From assembly GCF_015500095.1 (NCBI RefSeq), contig NZ_CP062983.1:1116001-1180000 (forward strand): a stretch of DNA of 64,000 nt. The letters run 5' to 3'. The DNA comes from Phototrophicus methaneseepsis. Its GTDB lineage: Bacteria > Chloroflexota > Anaerolineae > Aggregatilineales > Phototrophicaceae. The notes under the pieces are model-generated. The model was given only the letters and a program-made list of their open reading frames with translations, had not been told where the DNA came from and did no database searches. Made by a program: the position numbers and the translations under genes. The first letter of the stretch is position 1; every line of letters starts with the position of its first letter. Positions 36,794 through 46,700 of the stretch are shown in pieces.

Positions 36794-38134
36794 TTAAGGG
36801 GTTACCCAACGGCCTTGGGTCAGGGCGTTACCCATTTCGACAGCTTGGTTGAGGCCGTCTTCAACGCTCATCTCATCGGCGAAAATAGCTTCAATGGATG
36901 GGGTGATGGCTTCGTCCATAATCTGCGGCCAGTTCTTGACCCAATAGATAGGTGCCTGAACGGCATAGTTGAGGGTGTAATCGACGACAGATTCTTCCAC
37001 ACCTTCTGGATAGACGCCTTCCTGGCTGTGTAACCATGCATCCCGTTTTTCAGGATCGGTATAATATTCCTCGTTGAGCGGCATCCACAGACCATCAGAA
37101 TACATTGGTGCGAATTCTGGGTCGTTATGATAGGTATAGAATTCGAAGGCTTCGTCTGGATGGTCTGTATTGGCGAAGATCACCGTCACGCCACCCAGGA
37201 AGGTGGTAATTGGCTCGTCAAAGCGTGGTAGCACACCAATGCCGAAGTTGAGACCTTCAACATCTGCCAGGGACGATGTATTCCAATGACCATCAATTTG
37301 CATAGCCAGTTTGCCCGTTTCCAGACCAACATCCTGCCGTGCCTGGAATGCTGAGGGGGTTGGCATGACGTGATGCACATACATCAGGTCATAGATCTCT
37401 TGAAAGACTTCTTGTGCTTCCGGGGTGTTCAGGACGACTTCCATCCCGTCTTCGCTGAAGATATCTGCACCGTTGGAAACCAGCAGCGGGTGGAAAGCCG
37501 CCCACCACGTCCCTGTGTTACAGCCGTATGTGTCCACGTTATCGGGGTCGAATTCTTCGCTAGCGGCATTGTTACCGGAGCGATCCACTGTCAACTGTTT
37601 GCAGACGTCGACAAATTCGTCCCATGTCCATGCCTCGGCTGCATTCGTCGGCGGGTAATCGAGCCCGGCAGCATCAAAGTTATCCTTGTTATAGAACAGC
37701 AACATGATCTCGCCGGCTGTGTTCGTCCCAAGGATTTGATTGTCACCATAGCGATAAAAACTTTGCGGTAATCTTGCTGAGGCGACAGGATCGTTCTGGA
37801 AGTATTCTGTCAGGTCTAGCAGGGCGCCTTCATTTGCCCATTCGAGCGCAACCGCTTCATTCAGATAGCCCATATCAGGATTGGTACCGCTGGCAATCAT
37901 GGCGGAGATTCGTTCCTGATAGCCATCGCTAGCGATACAAATCAGGTTGACCTTTACATTGGGGTTATCCGCTTCATAGGCATCAATCGCATTCTGGATC
38001 GCGACGCCTTCAGAACTCTCGCATCCCGCCCAGATAGAGAAGTCAAGCTCAACAACATCCTGAGCCATAACAACGCCACTGGTTAAAAGACTAAAAATAG
38101 CGAGTATAGGTAGTAACCGCAGTAGCAATTTCAT
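36794..38134 (-). CDS. Extracellular sugar-binding protein (family 1), arabinoside operon
   Basis: A 446-residue binding protein. The signal peptide is MKLLLRLLPILAIFSLLTSGVVMAQ. Mature-part features include DFSIWAGCESSEGVA, NPDMGYLNEAVALEWA and the C-terminal-lobe GGVTVIFANTDHPDEA. It is first of four genes (binding protein, two permeases, GH127) downstream of a LacI gene. From the linked GH127 its ligand is probably an L-arabinofuranose-containing oligosaccharide (inference). Confidence 0.93.
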   Translation of the reverse strand: MKLLLRLLPILAIFSLLTSGVVMAQDVVELDFSIWAGCESSEGVAIQNAIDAYEADNPNVKVNLICIASDGYQERISAMIASGTNPDMGYLNEAVALEWANEGALLDLTEYFQNDPVASARLPQSFYRYGDNQILGTNTAGEIMLLFYNKDNFDAAGLDYPPTNAAEAWTWDEFVDVCKQLTVDRSGNNAASEEFDPDNVDTYGCNTGTWWAAFHPLLVSNGADIFSEDGMEVVLNTPEAQEVFQEIYDLMYVHHVMPTPSAFQARQDVGLETGKLAMQIDGHWNTSSLADVEGLNFGIGVLPRFDEPITTFLGGVTVIFANTDHPDEAFEFYTYHNDPEFAPMYSDGLWMPLNEEYYTDPEKRDAWLHSQEGVYPEGVEESVVDYTLNYAVQAPIYWVKNWPQIMDEAITPSIEAIFADEMSVEDGLNQAVEMGNALTQGRWVTP

Positions 38135-38217
38135 GGATTTCTCCTTAATAATTAGTAGTTGAAGTTATTTGGTAAACTCGGAAACTTCACCCACTTACAA
38201 AAGAGAAATCAAATAGG

Positions 38218-38231
38218 GTAACCAAGGTTAC
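38218..38231. promoter_or_regulatory. Palindrome in the promoter region of the arabinoside operon
   Basis: GTAACC-AA-GGTTAC is a perfect 14-base palindrome, 84-97 bases upstream of the binding-protein start. A single TGGTAAAC half-site of the LacI operator lies at 38170-38177. An inverted repeat AGATGCAAT/ATTGCATCT at 38293-38337 lies closer to the LacI stop. Confidence 0.4.
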
Positions 38232-38388
38232 ATATTGGAATGTAGACCTTATTTGTTAAACTCTTTGTAAGATGGGCATCACGTCCTATCCAAGATGCAA
38301 TTCGCAGAGCCTCCAAGCTAACTAGTGGATTGCATCTCTTTTTGCCCTACTGGCTTTTAAGTTCACGATAAAAAATATAGATCCATCG

Positions 38389-39474
38389 TCATCCTTTCCC
38401 ATTGTTTTGATCTCTAAATAAATTCAAGCGATCTACTCTTGAGGGCATCCTGGGTGCTGGTTGAGGGTCTCTCGCTGCGCCACAAGATTCACGGATGAGT
38501 AGCTCGCCTTTCACTTTGATTTCCTGGCTGTCTGCGGCTTCATCATTTAACAATGCGAGCAGCAGCTCTGCGGATGCACGTCCCATTTCAAAGCAAGGTA
38601 ATGAGACTGTTGTCAGAGAAGGCCGGGAAATCGTGGAGATATACTGATTATCGTACCCAACGAGAGCAAGATCGTCTGGTATACGCAGCCCTCTATCCTG
38701 AGCTGCATAGATTGTGCCTATAGCCATCAGGTCATTTGCCGCAAAGATGGCTGTAGGGGGTTCTGGTAGATCAAGAAGTTGGCTTGCAGCAACATAGCCT
38801 TGCTCTGTGCCGAAATCACCATTCGCGACAAGCGTTGGATCAAAGGCAATTCCGCTGTCTTCCAACATGGTTTTATAACCGAGAAATCGCTCTTCTGAAG
38901 AGTAAAATTGTTCAGGGCCGTTGAGATAACCAATGCGCTTGTGGCCCAATTGAATGAGGTGGTTCACGGCAAGGCGTGAGCCGTAGAGTTCATCTGGAAT
39001 GACGGAATTGGGGAACCCCTTAGGGAAAAGGCGGTGTACAAAGACACATTTTTTATCGTTAAGCTTCAGTTCGTCACTTGCAGATTGATGAACTGTTTCT
39101 GCAAAGATGATCCCCTCAATCAAATAACCTGTCAGGTCTTGAATCGCTCGTTGCTCGCTGGCAGGGTCCCAATCTGTGTTGATGACGACACAGAAGTAAC
39201 CATCTTCTTTCAGCCGATCTTGAACACCACGCACAATCTTCGTTGTAAATGCACTGGTGATATCATCGCAGATGATCCCAATAATCGGTGAGCGATCTGT
39301 GCGCAGACTGCGGGCAATGTGATTGGGGTGATAGCCTAATTTCTGCGCAATTTCCAAAATGCGCTTTTGAGTTTCTGCGTTTACAGGGTGGTCACTGCCA
39401 TTTAAAGCACGTGACACCGTTGCAACAGAAACCCCCGCTGCTTCAGAAATTTGGCGAATCGTGACTGGCACCAC
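38389..39474 (-). CDS. LacI-family transcriptional regulator of the arabinoside operon
   Basis: A 361-residue repressor: HTH TIRQISEAAGVSVATVSRALNG, hinge with HIARSL, and a sugar-sensing domain (IGIICDDITSAFTTKIVRGVQ ... AIFAANDLMAIGTIYA ... LALVGYDNQYIS). The start is one of two adjacent GTG codons (39474 or 39471). Two strong operators lie directly upstream, so it represses itself; it probably also controls the transporter-GH127 genes that follow on the same strand, with an arabinose-related effector. Confidence 0.93.
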   Translation of the reverse strand: MVPVTIRQISEAAGVSVATVSRALNGSDHPVNAETQKRILEIAQKLGYHPNHIARSLRTDRSPIIGIICDDITSAFTTKIVRGVQDRLKEDGYFCVVINTDWDPASEQRAIQDLTGYLIEGIIFAETVHQSASDELKLNDKKCVFVHRLFPKGFPNSVIPDELYGSRLAVNHLIQLGHKRIGYLNGPEQFYSSEERFLGYKTMLEDSGIAFDPTLVANGDFGTEQGYVAASQLLDLPEPPTAIFAANDLMAIGTIYAAQDRGLRIPDDLALVGYDNQYISTISRPSLTTVSLPCFEMGRASAELLLALLNDEAADSQEIKVKGELLIRESCGAARDPQPAPRMPSRVDRLNLFRDQNNGKG

Positions 39475-39501
39475 CCGTTCCTTTCAAAGCCTCTTTCGTC
39501 G

Positions 39502-39521
39502 TATGGTAAACGTTTACCATA
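39502..39521. promoter_or_regulatory. LacI operator O1 (perfect 20-base palindrome)
   Basis: TATGGTAAACGTTTACCATA is fully self-complementary with a central CG, the hallmark of LacI/CcpA-type operators. It lies 28-47 bases upstream of the LacI start. Confidence 0.85.
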
Positions 39522-39536
39522 TGCAGAGGAGTATAT

Positions 39537-39552
39537 TGGTAAACGTTTGCCA
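39537..39552. promoter_or_regulatory. LacI operator O2
   Basis: TGGTAAACGTTTGCCA repeats O1 with one mismatched pair. Its centre is 33 bases, about three helical turns, from O1, so two dimers could bind the same face. Confidence 0.8.
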
Positions 39553-39676
39553 TGTCAAGTTTTTAGCGGTTTCATTCATGTGGATGGCCCAAGAGCGTGA
39601 TGAATGTCATGTTCAGGGGAAATCAATGATGTGGCTCTGAAAGGGGGAGTAGACAACGATCTCACCTTCCAGAGCA

Positions 39677-39911
39677 GGCGATAAAGCTTATAGCTATGAA
39701 GCAGAAACAGGCGAGTTGTCGCTCTTCAAAGGCTCAGACATTCCATTTCCCGTCCAGTGATGGTGCCCAGCTATCCATGTTCATCACACACAAGCGAGGG
39801 CTTGAACTTGATGGCACCCATCCGACAGTGAACGTCGATAAGGTCGTTGAAGAGTTCAGCGATAATTTCTCATTCCTTACTCTGACCATCGGTTGGTCTG
39901 CTGAGGATTAG
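39677..39911 (+). pseudogene. Remnant of a prolyl oligopeptidase (S9A) gene
   Basis: One frame reads GDKAYSYEAETGELSLFKGSDIPF, like the end of the beta-propeller. After a shift near 39740 another frame reads FHFPSSDGAQLSMFITHKRGLELDGTHPT. The latter matches the conserved S9A entry to the catalytic domain (xxPSKDGTxxPMFIxxKKGLxLDGxxPT). The catalytic triad is gone, and the frame ends in unrelated sequence. No other coding sequence is evident in the gap 39553-39967. Confidence 0.6.
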
Positions 39912-39967
39912 GCCGATTTATCACCTTTCTACCAGAATATGTAAGACTGGCTTGGGATGTCGTGTAA

Positions 39968-40009
39968 AACAAACAGACGAGGCGCATTATTGCCCCTCGT
40001 CCGTTTGTT
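39968..40009 (-). terminator. Intrinsic terminator of the DUF4386 gene
   Basis: A 15-bp stem with one mismatch (AACAAACAGACGAGG with CCTCGTCCGTTTGTT on the plus strand) has a 12-base loop and is followed on the minus strand by TTTTA. It starts 28 bases after the stop. Confidence 0.75.
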
Positions 40010-40037
40010 GTTATAGGCTTAGAGAGAATCAAGCGAT

Positions 40038-40781
40038 TTAGCGCATACGCTGCTGCCACTTTTGCAGGTTGAGGCCTTTCACCAGCAACCAGACCGGGAA
40101 GGCGATTTCCGCCACTGAAATGAGCATTGCAATCAGGTCCGGCGTGGTGGTGTAGCTCTCGATGAACAGTAGGCCCACTGTATCAAACAAGTACCCAAAC
40201 CCGGCGATCAAAAACAGGATGCCCAGTACCCGTGGGAAATAACCAGATTGGTAGATTAGATAGCCGAGTGCGAAGACATGAATAATGAGGAAAGCAATCC
40301 CTACTGTGAACCCGAAGCTGTGTGCATCCAGGAAGAGAGACACCAGCGCATGGCTCTGTTCGATACCAAACGCAGCCCCATTGATGATGAAGAGAACAAA
40401 AGCATAGTTCAGCAGATTGATGCCATGAATTGTCGTCATGATCAAGCGGGACACGGTTGCTATTAAGGACAGTGTATTGTTGACGGGCTTTAATAGCATA
40501 TAAAGGATGATTGACAGGATAACCTCACTCAAGAGCACGATGAGTTCCGCGCCGAGGCCACCCATACGAAACAGCCCTTCGGATGCTGTGATATTCGCGA
40601 CAGTTGCCGCCGCATCATTGGGGACAATCAAGGTCGAGGGCACATACATGTGCGCAACAATGGCGGCAAAGGTAATGATGAGATACAGCACCCCTGCCAG
40701 TCGTGCGTAGAACATGGGGGTTGCGATGACGGGACGGTCTTCTGCGTGCATGCTTGTCTGTGCGATCATATGGGTACTCAT
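40038..40781 (-). CDS. DUF4386 membrane protein
   Basis: A 247-residue integral membrane protein with about six hydrophobic segments (for example FYARLAGVLYLIITFAAIVAH and VLGILFLIAGFGYLFDTVGLLF). It matches the DUF4386 family, whose function is unknown. AAGGAG precedes the ATG. It lies 66 bases from a small conserved gene and near a MalT-like regulator on the same strand, an arrangement I recall from other Chloroflexota and actinobacteria; a functional link is inference. Confidence 0.85.
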   Translation of the reverse strand: MSTHMIAQTSMHAEDRPVIATPMFYARLAGVLYLIITFAAIVAHMYVPSTLIVPNDAAATVANITASEGLFRMGGLGAELIVLLSEVILSIILYMLLKPVNNTLSLIATVSRLIMTTIHGINLLNYAFVLFIINGAAFGIEQSHALVSLFLDAHSFGFTVGIAFLIIHVFALGYLIYQSGYFPRVLGILFLIAGFGYLFDTVGLLFIESYTTTPDLIAMLISVAEIAFPVWLLVKGLNLQKWQQRMR

Positions 40782-40795
40782 GATGGTGCTCCTTA

Positions 40796-40824
40796 TAGAT
40801 AAGTCGGCTGTAGATAAATCGGCT
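40796..40824. repeat. Tandem 15-base repeat before DUF4386 gene
   Basis: TAGATAAGTCGGCTG and TAGATAAATCGGCT lie head to tail in the 66-base gap upstream of the DUF4386 start. This could be a direct-repeat regulator site. Confidence 0.4.
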
Positions 40825-40847
40825 TTATGAAAATCGAACGATGTGAG

Positions 40848-41108
40848 CTAAGAAGTGACATCCGGCTCTTCTGCCGAACCCGAATTGATGCGATTGACCG
40901 AGATTAAAGGCAGACCCAGGTCACGGATCTGTCTCAGCAGGCCATGAAGTGCAGCTTGGTCGAGCACCTGGCATATCATCAGCGTTGTGCCATCATCCTC
41001 AGATGTGATCGTCACGTCACCAAACCAATCTTGCCAATCCTTGTCCAGATGACCGTGCAGCCGGATTTGATATAGCATGGGTTGTGACTGATGCTGTGTG
41101 TCTGCCAT
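40848..41108 (-). CDS. Small conserved protein of unknown function
   Basis: An 86-residue soluble protein. The recognisable core is YQIRLHGHLDKDWQDWFGDVTI ... DQAALHGLLRQIRDLGLPLISV, seen in short proteins next to MalT-like regulators or membrane proteins in other genomes. It has no known catalytic motif; the fold looks alpha/beta, with a C-terminal helix followed by a strand. The spacing to DUF4386 suggests co-expression. Confidence 0.75.
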   Translation of the reverse strand: MADTQHQSQPMLYQIRLHGHLDKDWQDWFGDVTITSEDDGTTLMICQVLDQAALHGLLRQIRDLGLPLISVNRINSGSAEEPDVTS

Positions 41109-41225
41109 CGTAAGTGCCTGTGTTGCTCATCTCGATCAATATGAGACAAGCATATTCGCAAGGGGGTGTTATCGTGTAGACACGTAAGTGTTGTTCAGGG
41201 GGTGTTGTTTTTGGGGATAAGTGCT

Positions 41226-43460
41226 TTAGAGGATGCCCAATTGGCGGGCACGGGCAACGGCTTCCGTACGGCGGCTGACGCCAAGCTTGGCATAGATCCG
41301 GCGGTTATGCCCCTTGATGGTATCCAGGGCGAGGAAAAGCCGCTTGCTGATCTCGCGGTTTGAGAAGCCATTAGCGACAAGGCGCAGGACTTCTAACTCA
41401 CGATCACTTAATGGCTCGATGAGGGGTTGAGCGCTGGAGGTGTGCCCTTTGCCCTGCCATGTTTGCAGCCGGGCCTGTACGATACGCATATCGTCTAGCT
41501 TGTGTGTGAACCCACGTTGCTCAATAAGACGTTCGCATTCCACGAGGCTTGTTTTTGCGCCGTCCAGGTTGCCACGTGCGATTTGTATCTCCGCCAGTAA
41601 AAGGCAGCACTCAATAGGTGTAACCACGTTTTCGATTTGTAGGCCCAGAGCCAGCCCCTGCTGAAGATGCTTTTCAGCCTGATCCAACTCGCCCCAGGCG
41701 TAGGAGACGCGTCCCAAACCAAGATAAGCTTCGCAAGCGGTAGTCCAGGGCGGGTCGCCGACCTGTTCCAGCACACGCTGGTAAGATTGCTGCGCGAGGT
41801 TGAGTTGATTGTTGCCCTCCTGTAACTGCCCCAGGCAAGTAAGCGCCGCGACCAGCATCATGGTATTGCCACTCGCCTGACTGGTAGAGACGATTTCCGT
41901 ATAAACGGCTCGTGCAGCATCCAATTCTCCGCGATGCTGATGTGCTAATCCCTTCGTCCATAGCACCAGGCCCCGCATGGACGTGTTATCTGGGTGGAGT
42001 AGTTCTAAAGCGCGGTTAGACTGGGTTAGCATGGTTTCGATATCCTGGCGGGGACCAGCCAACATAGCCCGAATTGCCGCGATACGACCGTGCAAGTCCT
42101 GATGTTTGGCGTTTGTTGGCTGCGCCTCAAGGGCGTTTGTTGCAGCCTGGAGCAAGTCCTCTATGCTGTCGATTTGTTGACCACTCACCGTTAATACTGT
42201 GGCATAGATCACGCACAATGATGGATTTGCATCCAGAACATGCCTGGGTAGTGTCTCAAACCAGCGTAAGACCGGGACCACCGTCCCAAGCACATAGAGC
42301 GGCGTGCCATTCCCCTCAATCAGCAGCTCGGCGCGTGCCAGATCATTGGCTGCTGCCGCATGTTGGAACGCTTCCGCCTGGGAGCCGTTTGCTTCAAACC
42401 ATGTGCTGGCGCGACGATGCAGGGTATCCCTATTGAGGTGGGGGCTTTGGTGCAAGCGCTTACGTAGTAGGCTGCCGAATAGATGATGATAACGATACCA
42501 ACAGCGCTCATTATCGAGCGGTTCCAGAAATAAATTCGCCTTGCGGATATTTTCAAGCATATCTGCTGATGTATAGGATTCGTCCGCTAGGATGGCATCG
42601 CACAGGGGGCCACAAACACGGTCCAGGATGGAAGTTTGTAGCAGAAAGTCCTGGATTACAGGTGGCTGACGGTCGAGCACTTCTTCAACCAGGTAATCCA
42701 ACACAAATTGGTGGTTGCTGGTGAATGATTCAATGAAGTCCGCGGTATTGCTCTGTCCTTGCATAGAAATCGCTGCCAGTTGTAATCCAGCGATCCAGCC
42801 TTCGGTGCGCTGTTCTAGAGCCGCAATATCACTCGATGAGAGCGATAGCCCCATTGACTGAGTGAAAAATTCAGTAGATTCTCCAGGTGTGAAGCGTAGA
42901 TCGGCAGCACGTAATTCCGTTAACTGCCCACGTGCACGCAAGCGAGCCAGTGGCAAAAGCGGGTCTTCGCGCGTGGTGATGATCAGATGCATCTGGGGTG
43001 GCATGTTTTCGGTCAGGAATGTGAGCGCAGCATCAATCGCCTGATTATCGAGGATGTGATAATCATCTAGCACGAGCACAAACTCGTGCGGTATCGCCAC
43101 AATTTCATTGAGAATCGACGTGATCAAGGATTCCATAGGTGGCGGCTGTGGCGATTCAAGGAGGTTTATGATGCCTGTGCCAATTTGGGGTGCCACCGTT
43201 TGTAATGCTGCAACCAGATATGTGAGGAAGCGAACGGGGTTGCTATCGCCTTCATCCAGGGAGAGCCATGCTGTAGGACGCTCGCTCGTTGTGATCCATT
43301 CCGCGATCAGCGTTGTTTTGCCGAAACCAGCAGGTGCCGAGACCAACGTCAGTTTGCCGTGTAGGCCTGCATTCAACCGATTCATCAGGCGCTGGCGCAG
43401 AACGACGCCGGGGCGAGCGATAGGCTTATACAATTTCGTTGCTAAAATTTGTGCCAACAT
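41226..43460 (-). CDS. MalT-like LuxR-family transcriptional activator (STAND ATPase)
   Basis: A 744-residue regulator. The N-terminal STAND NTPase has Walker A APAGFGKTT (residues 42-50) and Walker B FVLVLDDYHIL. A TPR-like helical region occupies ~400-660. The C-terminal LuxR HTH is LSDRELEVLRLVANGFSNREISKRL. MalT-type proteins are usually about 900 residues, so the TPR part is short. It is probably activated by a ligand bound in the TPR region, which is not identifiable. It is upstream of and on the same strand as the small conserved protein and DUF4386. Confidence 0.92.
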   Translation of the reverse strand: MLAQILATKLYKPIARPGVVLRQRLMNRLNAGLHGKLTLVSAPAGFGKTTLIAEWITTSERPTAWLSLDEGDSNPVRFLTYLVAALQTVAPQIGTGIINLLESPQPPPMESLITSILNEIVAIPHEFVLVLDDYHILDNQAIDAALTFLTENMPPQMHLIITTREDPLLPLARLRARGQLTELRAADLRFTPGESTEFFTQSMGLSLSSSDIAALEQRTEGWIAGLQLAAISMQGQSNTADFIESFTSNHQFVLDYLVEEVLDRQPPVIQDFLLQTSILDRVCGPLCDAILADESYTSADMLENIRKANLFLEPLDNERCWYRYHHLFGSLLRKRLHQSPHLNRDTLHRRASTWFEANGSQAEAFQHAAAANDLARAELLIEGNGTPLYVLGTVVPVLRWFETLPRHVLDANPSLCVIYATVLTVSGQQIDSIEDLLQAATNALEAQPTNAKHQDLHGRIAAIRAMLAGPRQDIETMLTQSNRALELLHPDNTSMRGLVLWTKGLAHQHRGELDAARAVYTEIVSTSQASGNTMMLVAALTCLGQLQEGNNQLNLAQQSYQRVLEQVGDPPWTTACEAYLGLGRVSYAWGELDQAEKHLQQGLALGLQIENVVTPIECCLLLAEIQIARGNLDGAKTSLVECERLIEQRGFTHKLDDMRIVQARLQTWQGKGHTSSAQPLIEPLSDRELEVLRLVANGFSNREISKRLFLALDTIKGHNRRIYAKLGVSRRTEAVARARQLGIL

Positions 43461-43635
43461 GAGGCAAGTATAACGTATGCTTAAGCCTGTTACGAACTTG
43501 TAAAGTAGTCCGACTGTCGGCTGAGATGTGCGTTTTTAATCTGCTAGCCGGGTGCACATTGAAGGCATTCTTTTGTGCAAAACGCGCGCATTCATAGCCT
43601 GAAATTCATATGAAAAAGTCCATATGAAGAAAGCA

Positions 43636-43662
43636 AACAAGGCCCCACAAAGGGGCCTTGTT
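43636..43662. terminator. Strong hairpin downstream of the repeat lipoprotein gene
   Basis: AACAAGGCCCC and GGGGCCTTGTT form a perfect 11-bp GC-rich stem with an ACAAA loop. Minus-strand sequence after it is TGCTTTCTTC, weakly T-rich. Confidence 0.65.
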
Positions 43663-43668
43663 GGTTGC

Positions 43669-43714
43669 CTGATGGAAAATCCTATGGTTTCTCCATTGTT
43701 GGATTTTCCATCAG
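43669..43714. terminator. Second hairpin downstream of the repeat lipoprotein gene
   Basis: CTGATGGAAAATCC and GGATTTTCCATCAG form a perfect 14-bp stem with an 18-base loop, 44 bases after the lipoprotein stop. The two hairpins occupy most of the 297-base gap 43461-43757. Confidence 0.6.
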
Positions 43715-43757
43715 ATAACGGTGACACAGCGTCGCTATTCGGCGGCTCAGTGTTCCT

Positions 43758-46700
43758 TTAGTCTTCGTTTGCTGGTTCTTCAGCAGGTGGCTGAAGTTCG
43801 GGCTGCCCAATAGAGGGTGGAGGCAGTTGGGCCTCTTCTCTCTGGGGCGGCTCTATAACGGCTGGTTCTTCGGTCGTCGGCTCTTCAGCAGGCGGATGAA
43901 GCCCAGGATCTCCGACCGACGGTGGCGCTTCCATAGAGGCGTCATTTCTCGGATTCGGTGCCTGGATATTGACTTGCTGCTCACCAGCAGGGCGCGCACA
44001 CACAGCTCCCTTATAGGTGACGCTTTCAGGCGTGCTGCCTATCCCCACATGGCGGAAGGTGATAGTGTGGTCGCCACTCAGGATTGTGCTGGAATATACC
44101 GTACCAAAGCTTTGCCACTTGTCCTCACCATGATCCGGGATGTTGGCGATATTGCTTTCATCTATCAGGATGTTGAAAGACTCATAGTTCTGGCCCTGGT
44201 CACACGTGCCACCGGCATCGTTACCGCCACCGGCCAAGCAACCATTTTCAGGATGTCCAACTGATGATGCGGCCAATACCATGATTTCGTATTCGCTATA
44301 TTCGCCGCCCAGGTTGAAGTCGTAGCTGCGCTCGAAGACCACGTTGGGGTGGTTCAAACCCAATACACTACGATACTCACCGACCAGCGTAAAGTCCGCA
44401 GGGCAGGTCAAGCTTGGCTCCGGTGAGATGGTGCCACACTCATCGACTGTCTTGGCTGTTGCAGATGTACTGCCGCCTTCGAAGGTGATAGTGACCGATT
44501 CACCTGGTTGTACGTTGATCGTTGTCGAGGCATTGGCCGCGACCTGGCTGCTCTGGTTGTTGTAGGTGAATGTGACTGGCGTGTCATTCGGGTTAGTCAC
44601 GATGAGCGTGCCTGCCGGACAGCTTGGTGTGAGTGTCAATGGCTCAATAACCAGACGTGCATTCGTGATCGTCACCGAAGCATCCAGTTCTTGTTCTGTC
44701 AGGGTCACATTCATAGCACCGCTGACCTGCCACATCGCACCTGGATCAAGTTCGTAGGCATAGTAGGTGCCTAGTTCCAGGTCTTCCCAGGTAATGGAAC
44801 CCCCGTTTGCACCCACTGCCTGACATTCCGGCGCGCTCAATAAATTGCTGTCGAGGCATAGCTGGAAGGTCTGGTTGTTATCAACAGGAACACCGTTCCA
44901 GTACACAACCTTCGTGATGCTGACGGAGCCAACGGGCGGTGGTGGTGGATCGTACGTGTTATTGAAGGTACACATCACCTCTTCACCCGCTTCCAGCACG
45001 ACGTTGATGCCATCGGTGGCACTTGTGTTGTTCTGGTTTGGACCACAGTCGATAGAGGCCAGGTCCCAATCGCTCGGTACGCTTTCAGTGATGTTATAGG
45101 TACCTGCGACCAGATCACCAAAGCTGTGAGGACCATCATTCTCGCTGATGGAGAAGTTGGTGCTGCCATTGAAAGTGAAGTCGAAGTCCATATCAGCGAA
45201 GCTGTCATCATCGACGTTCTTCACAACCGTGATGGAGCCAACGGGCGGTGGTGGTGGATCGTAAGCATTATTGAAGGTACACATCACCTCTTCGCCTGCT
45301 TCCAGCACGACGTTGATGCCATCGGTGGCACTTGTGTTGTTCTGGTTTGGACCACAGTCAACAGATGCCAGATCCCAATCGCTCGGTACGTTTTCAGTGA
45401 TGTTATAGGTACCTGCGACCAGATCACCAAAGCTATGAGGACCATCGTTCTCACTGATGGAGAAGTTGGTGCTGCCATCGAAAGTGAAGTCGAAGTCCAT
45501 ATCAGCGAAGCTATCATTATCGACGTTCTTCACAATCGTAATGGAGCCAACGGGCGGTGGTGGTGGATCGTAAGCGTTATTGAAGGTACACATCACGTCT
45601 TCGCCTGCTTCCAGCACGACATTGATGCCATCGGTGGCACTTGTGTTGTTCTGGTTTGGACCACAGTCGATAGAGGCCAGATCCCAATCGCTCGGTACGC
45701 TTTCAGTGATGTTATAAGTACCTGCAACCAGATCACCAAAGCTGTGAGGACCGTCGTTTTCGCTGATGGAGAAGTTGGTGCTGCCATCGAAAGTGAAGTC
45801 GAAATCCATGTCAGCGAAGCTGTCATCATTGACGTTCTTCACAATTGTAATGGAGCCAACGGGCGGTGGCGGCGGGTCGTACGTGTTATTGAAGGTGCAG
45901 ACCTCGTCTTCGCCTGCTTCCAGCACGATGTTGATGCCATCGGTGGTACCTGTGTTGTTGTTTACACCACAGCTGATGGAAGTCAGGTCCCAGTCGGCAG
46001 GAACGACTTCCGTCACAGTGTAGGTGCCTGCGGGCAGGTCTGTGACCACGAAAGGTGTGCCGTTCTCACTGACAGAGAAGTTGGTACCACCATCGAAAGT
46101 GAAGTCGAAGTCCATGTCGGCGAAGCTGTCGTCATCGACGTTCTTCATAATCGTGATGCTGCCAAGTTCTAGCTCATGATTACCGAAGTAAATGATACCG
46201 AAGTTATTGATGCCGCTAGCATCCAGTGACTTACACGGCATACCATAGGTCGCGTCGATTGTGCCTGGCTCCGTGTTGGTCCAGCCAGATTGCTGCACTT
46301 CGCAGATGGTATAGGTTTCATTGGGCGATAGATCGCTGAAAGTTGTCCGAACGCCAATATCATTTGTGGGATTTTCTACTGAGGTCGTCTGACGTGCGAC
46401 TTCATTACCGCCGCTGTCATACAGGACGAATTCCCAGCCTGTCAGGGTCGCGCCTGTCGGCGGGCCTGATGGGCCAAGGTCAACTTCGTTGTTGGTGCCA
46501 TCTTCGTCCAGGTCGTGATACTTGATGACGCGAATGTCCACCCTTGGTTCATAGGTATTATTGAAGGTGCAGACCTCATCTTCGCCTGCTTCCAGCACGA
46601 TGTTGATGCCATCGGTGGTACCTGTGTTGTTGTTTACACCACAGCTGATGGAAGTCAGGTCCCAGTCGGCAGGAACGACTTCCGTCACAGTGTAGGTGCC

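Noticed and set aside
45126-46172. 348-codon plus-strand open frame
   Set aside because: It is the antisense shadow of the 309-base repeats in the lipoprotein gene; its repeats mirror those of the sense frame and it has no ribosome-binding site or family.
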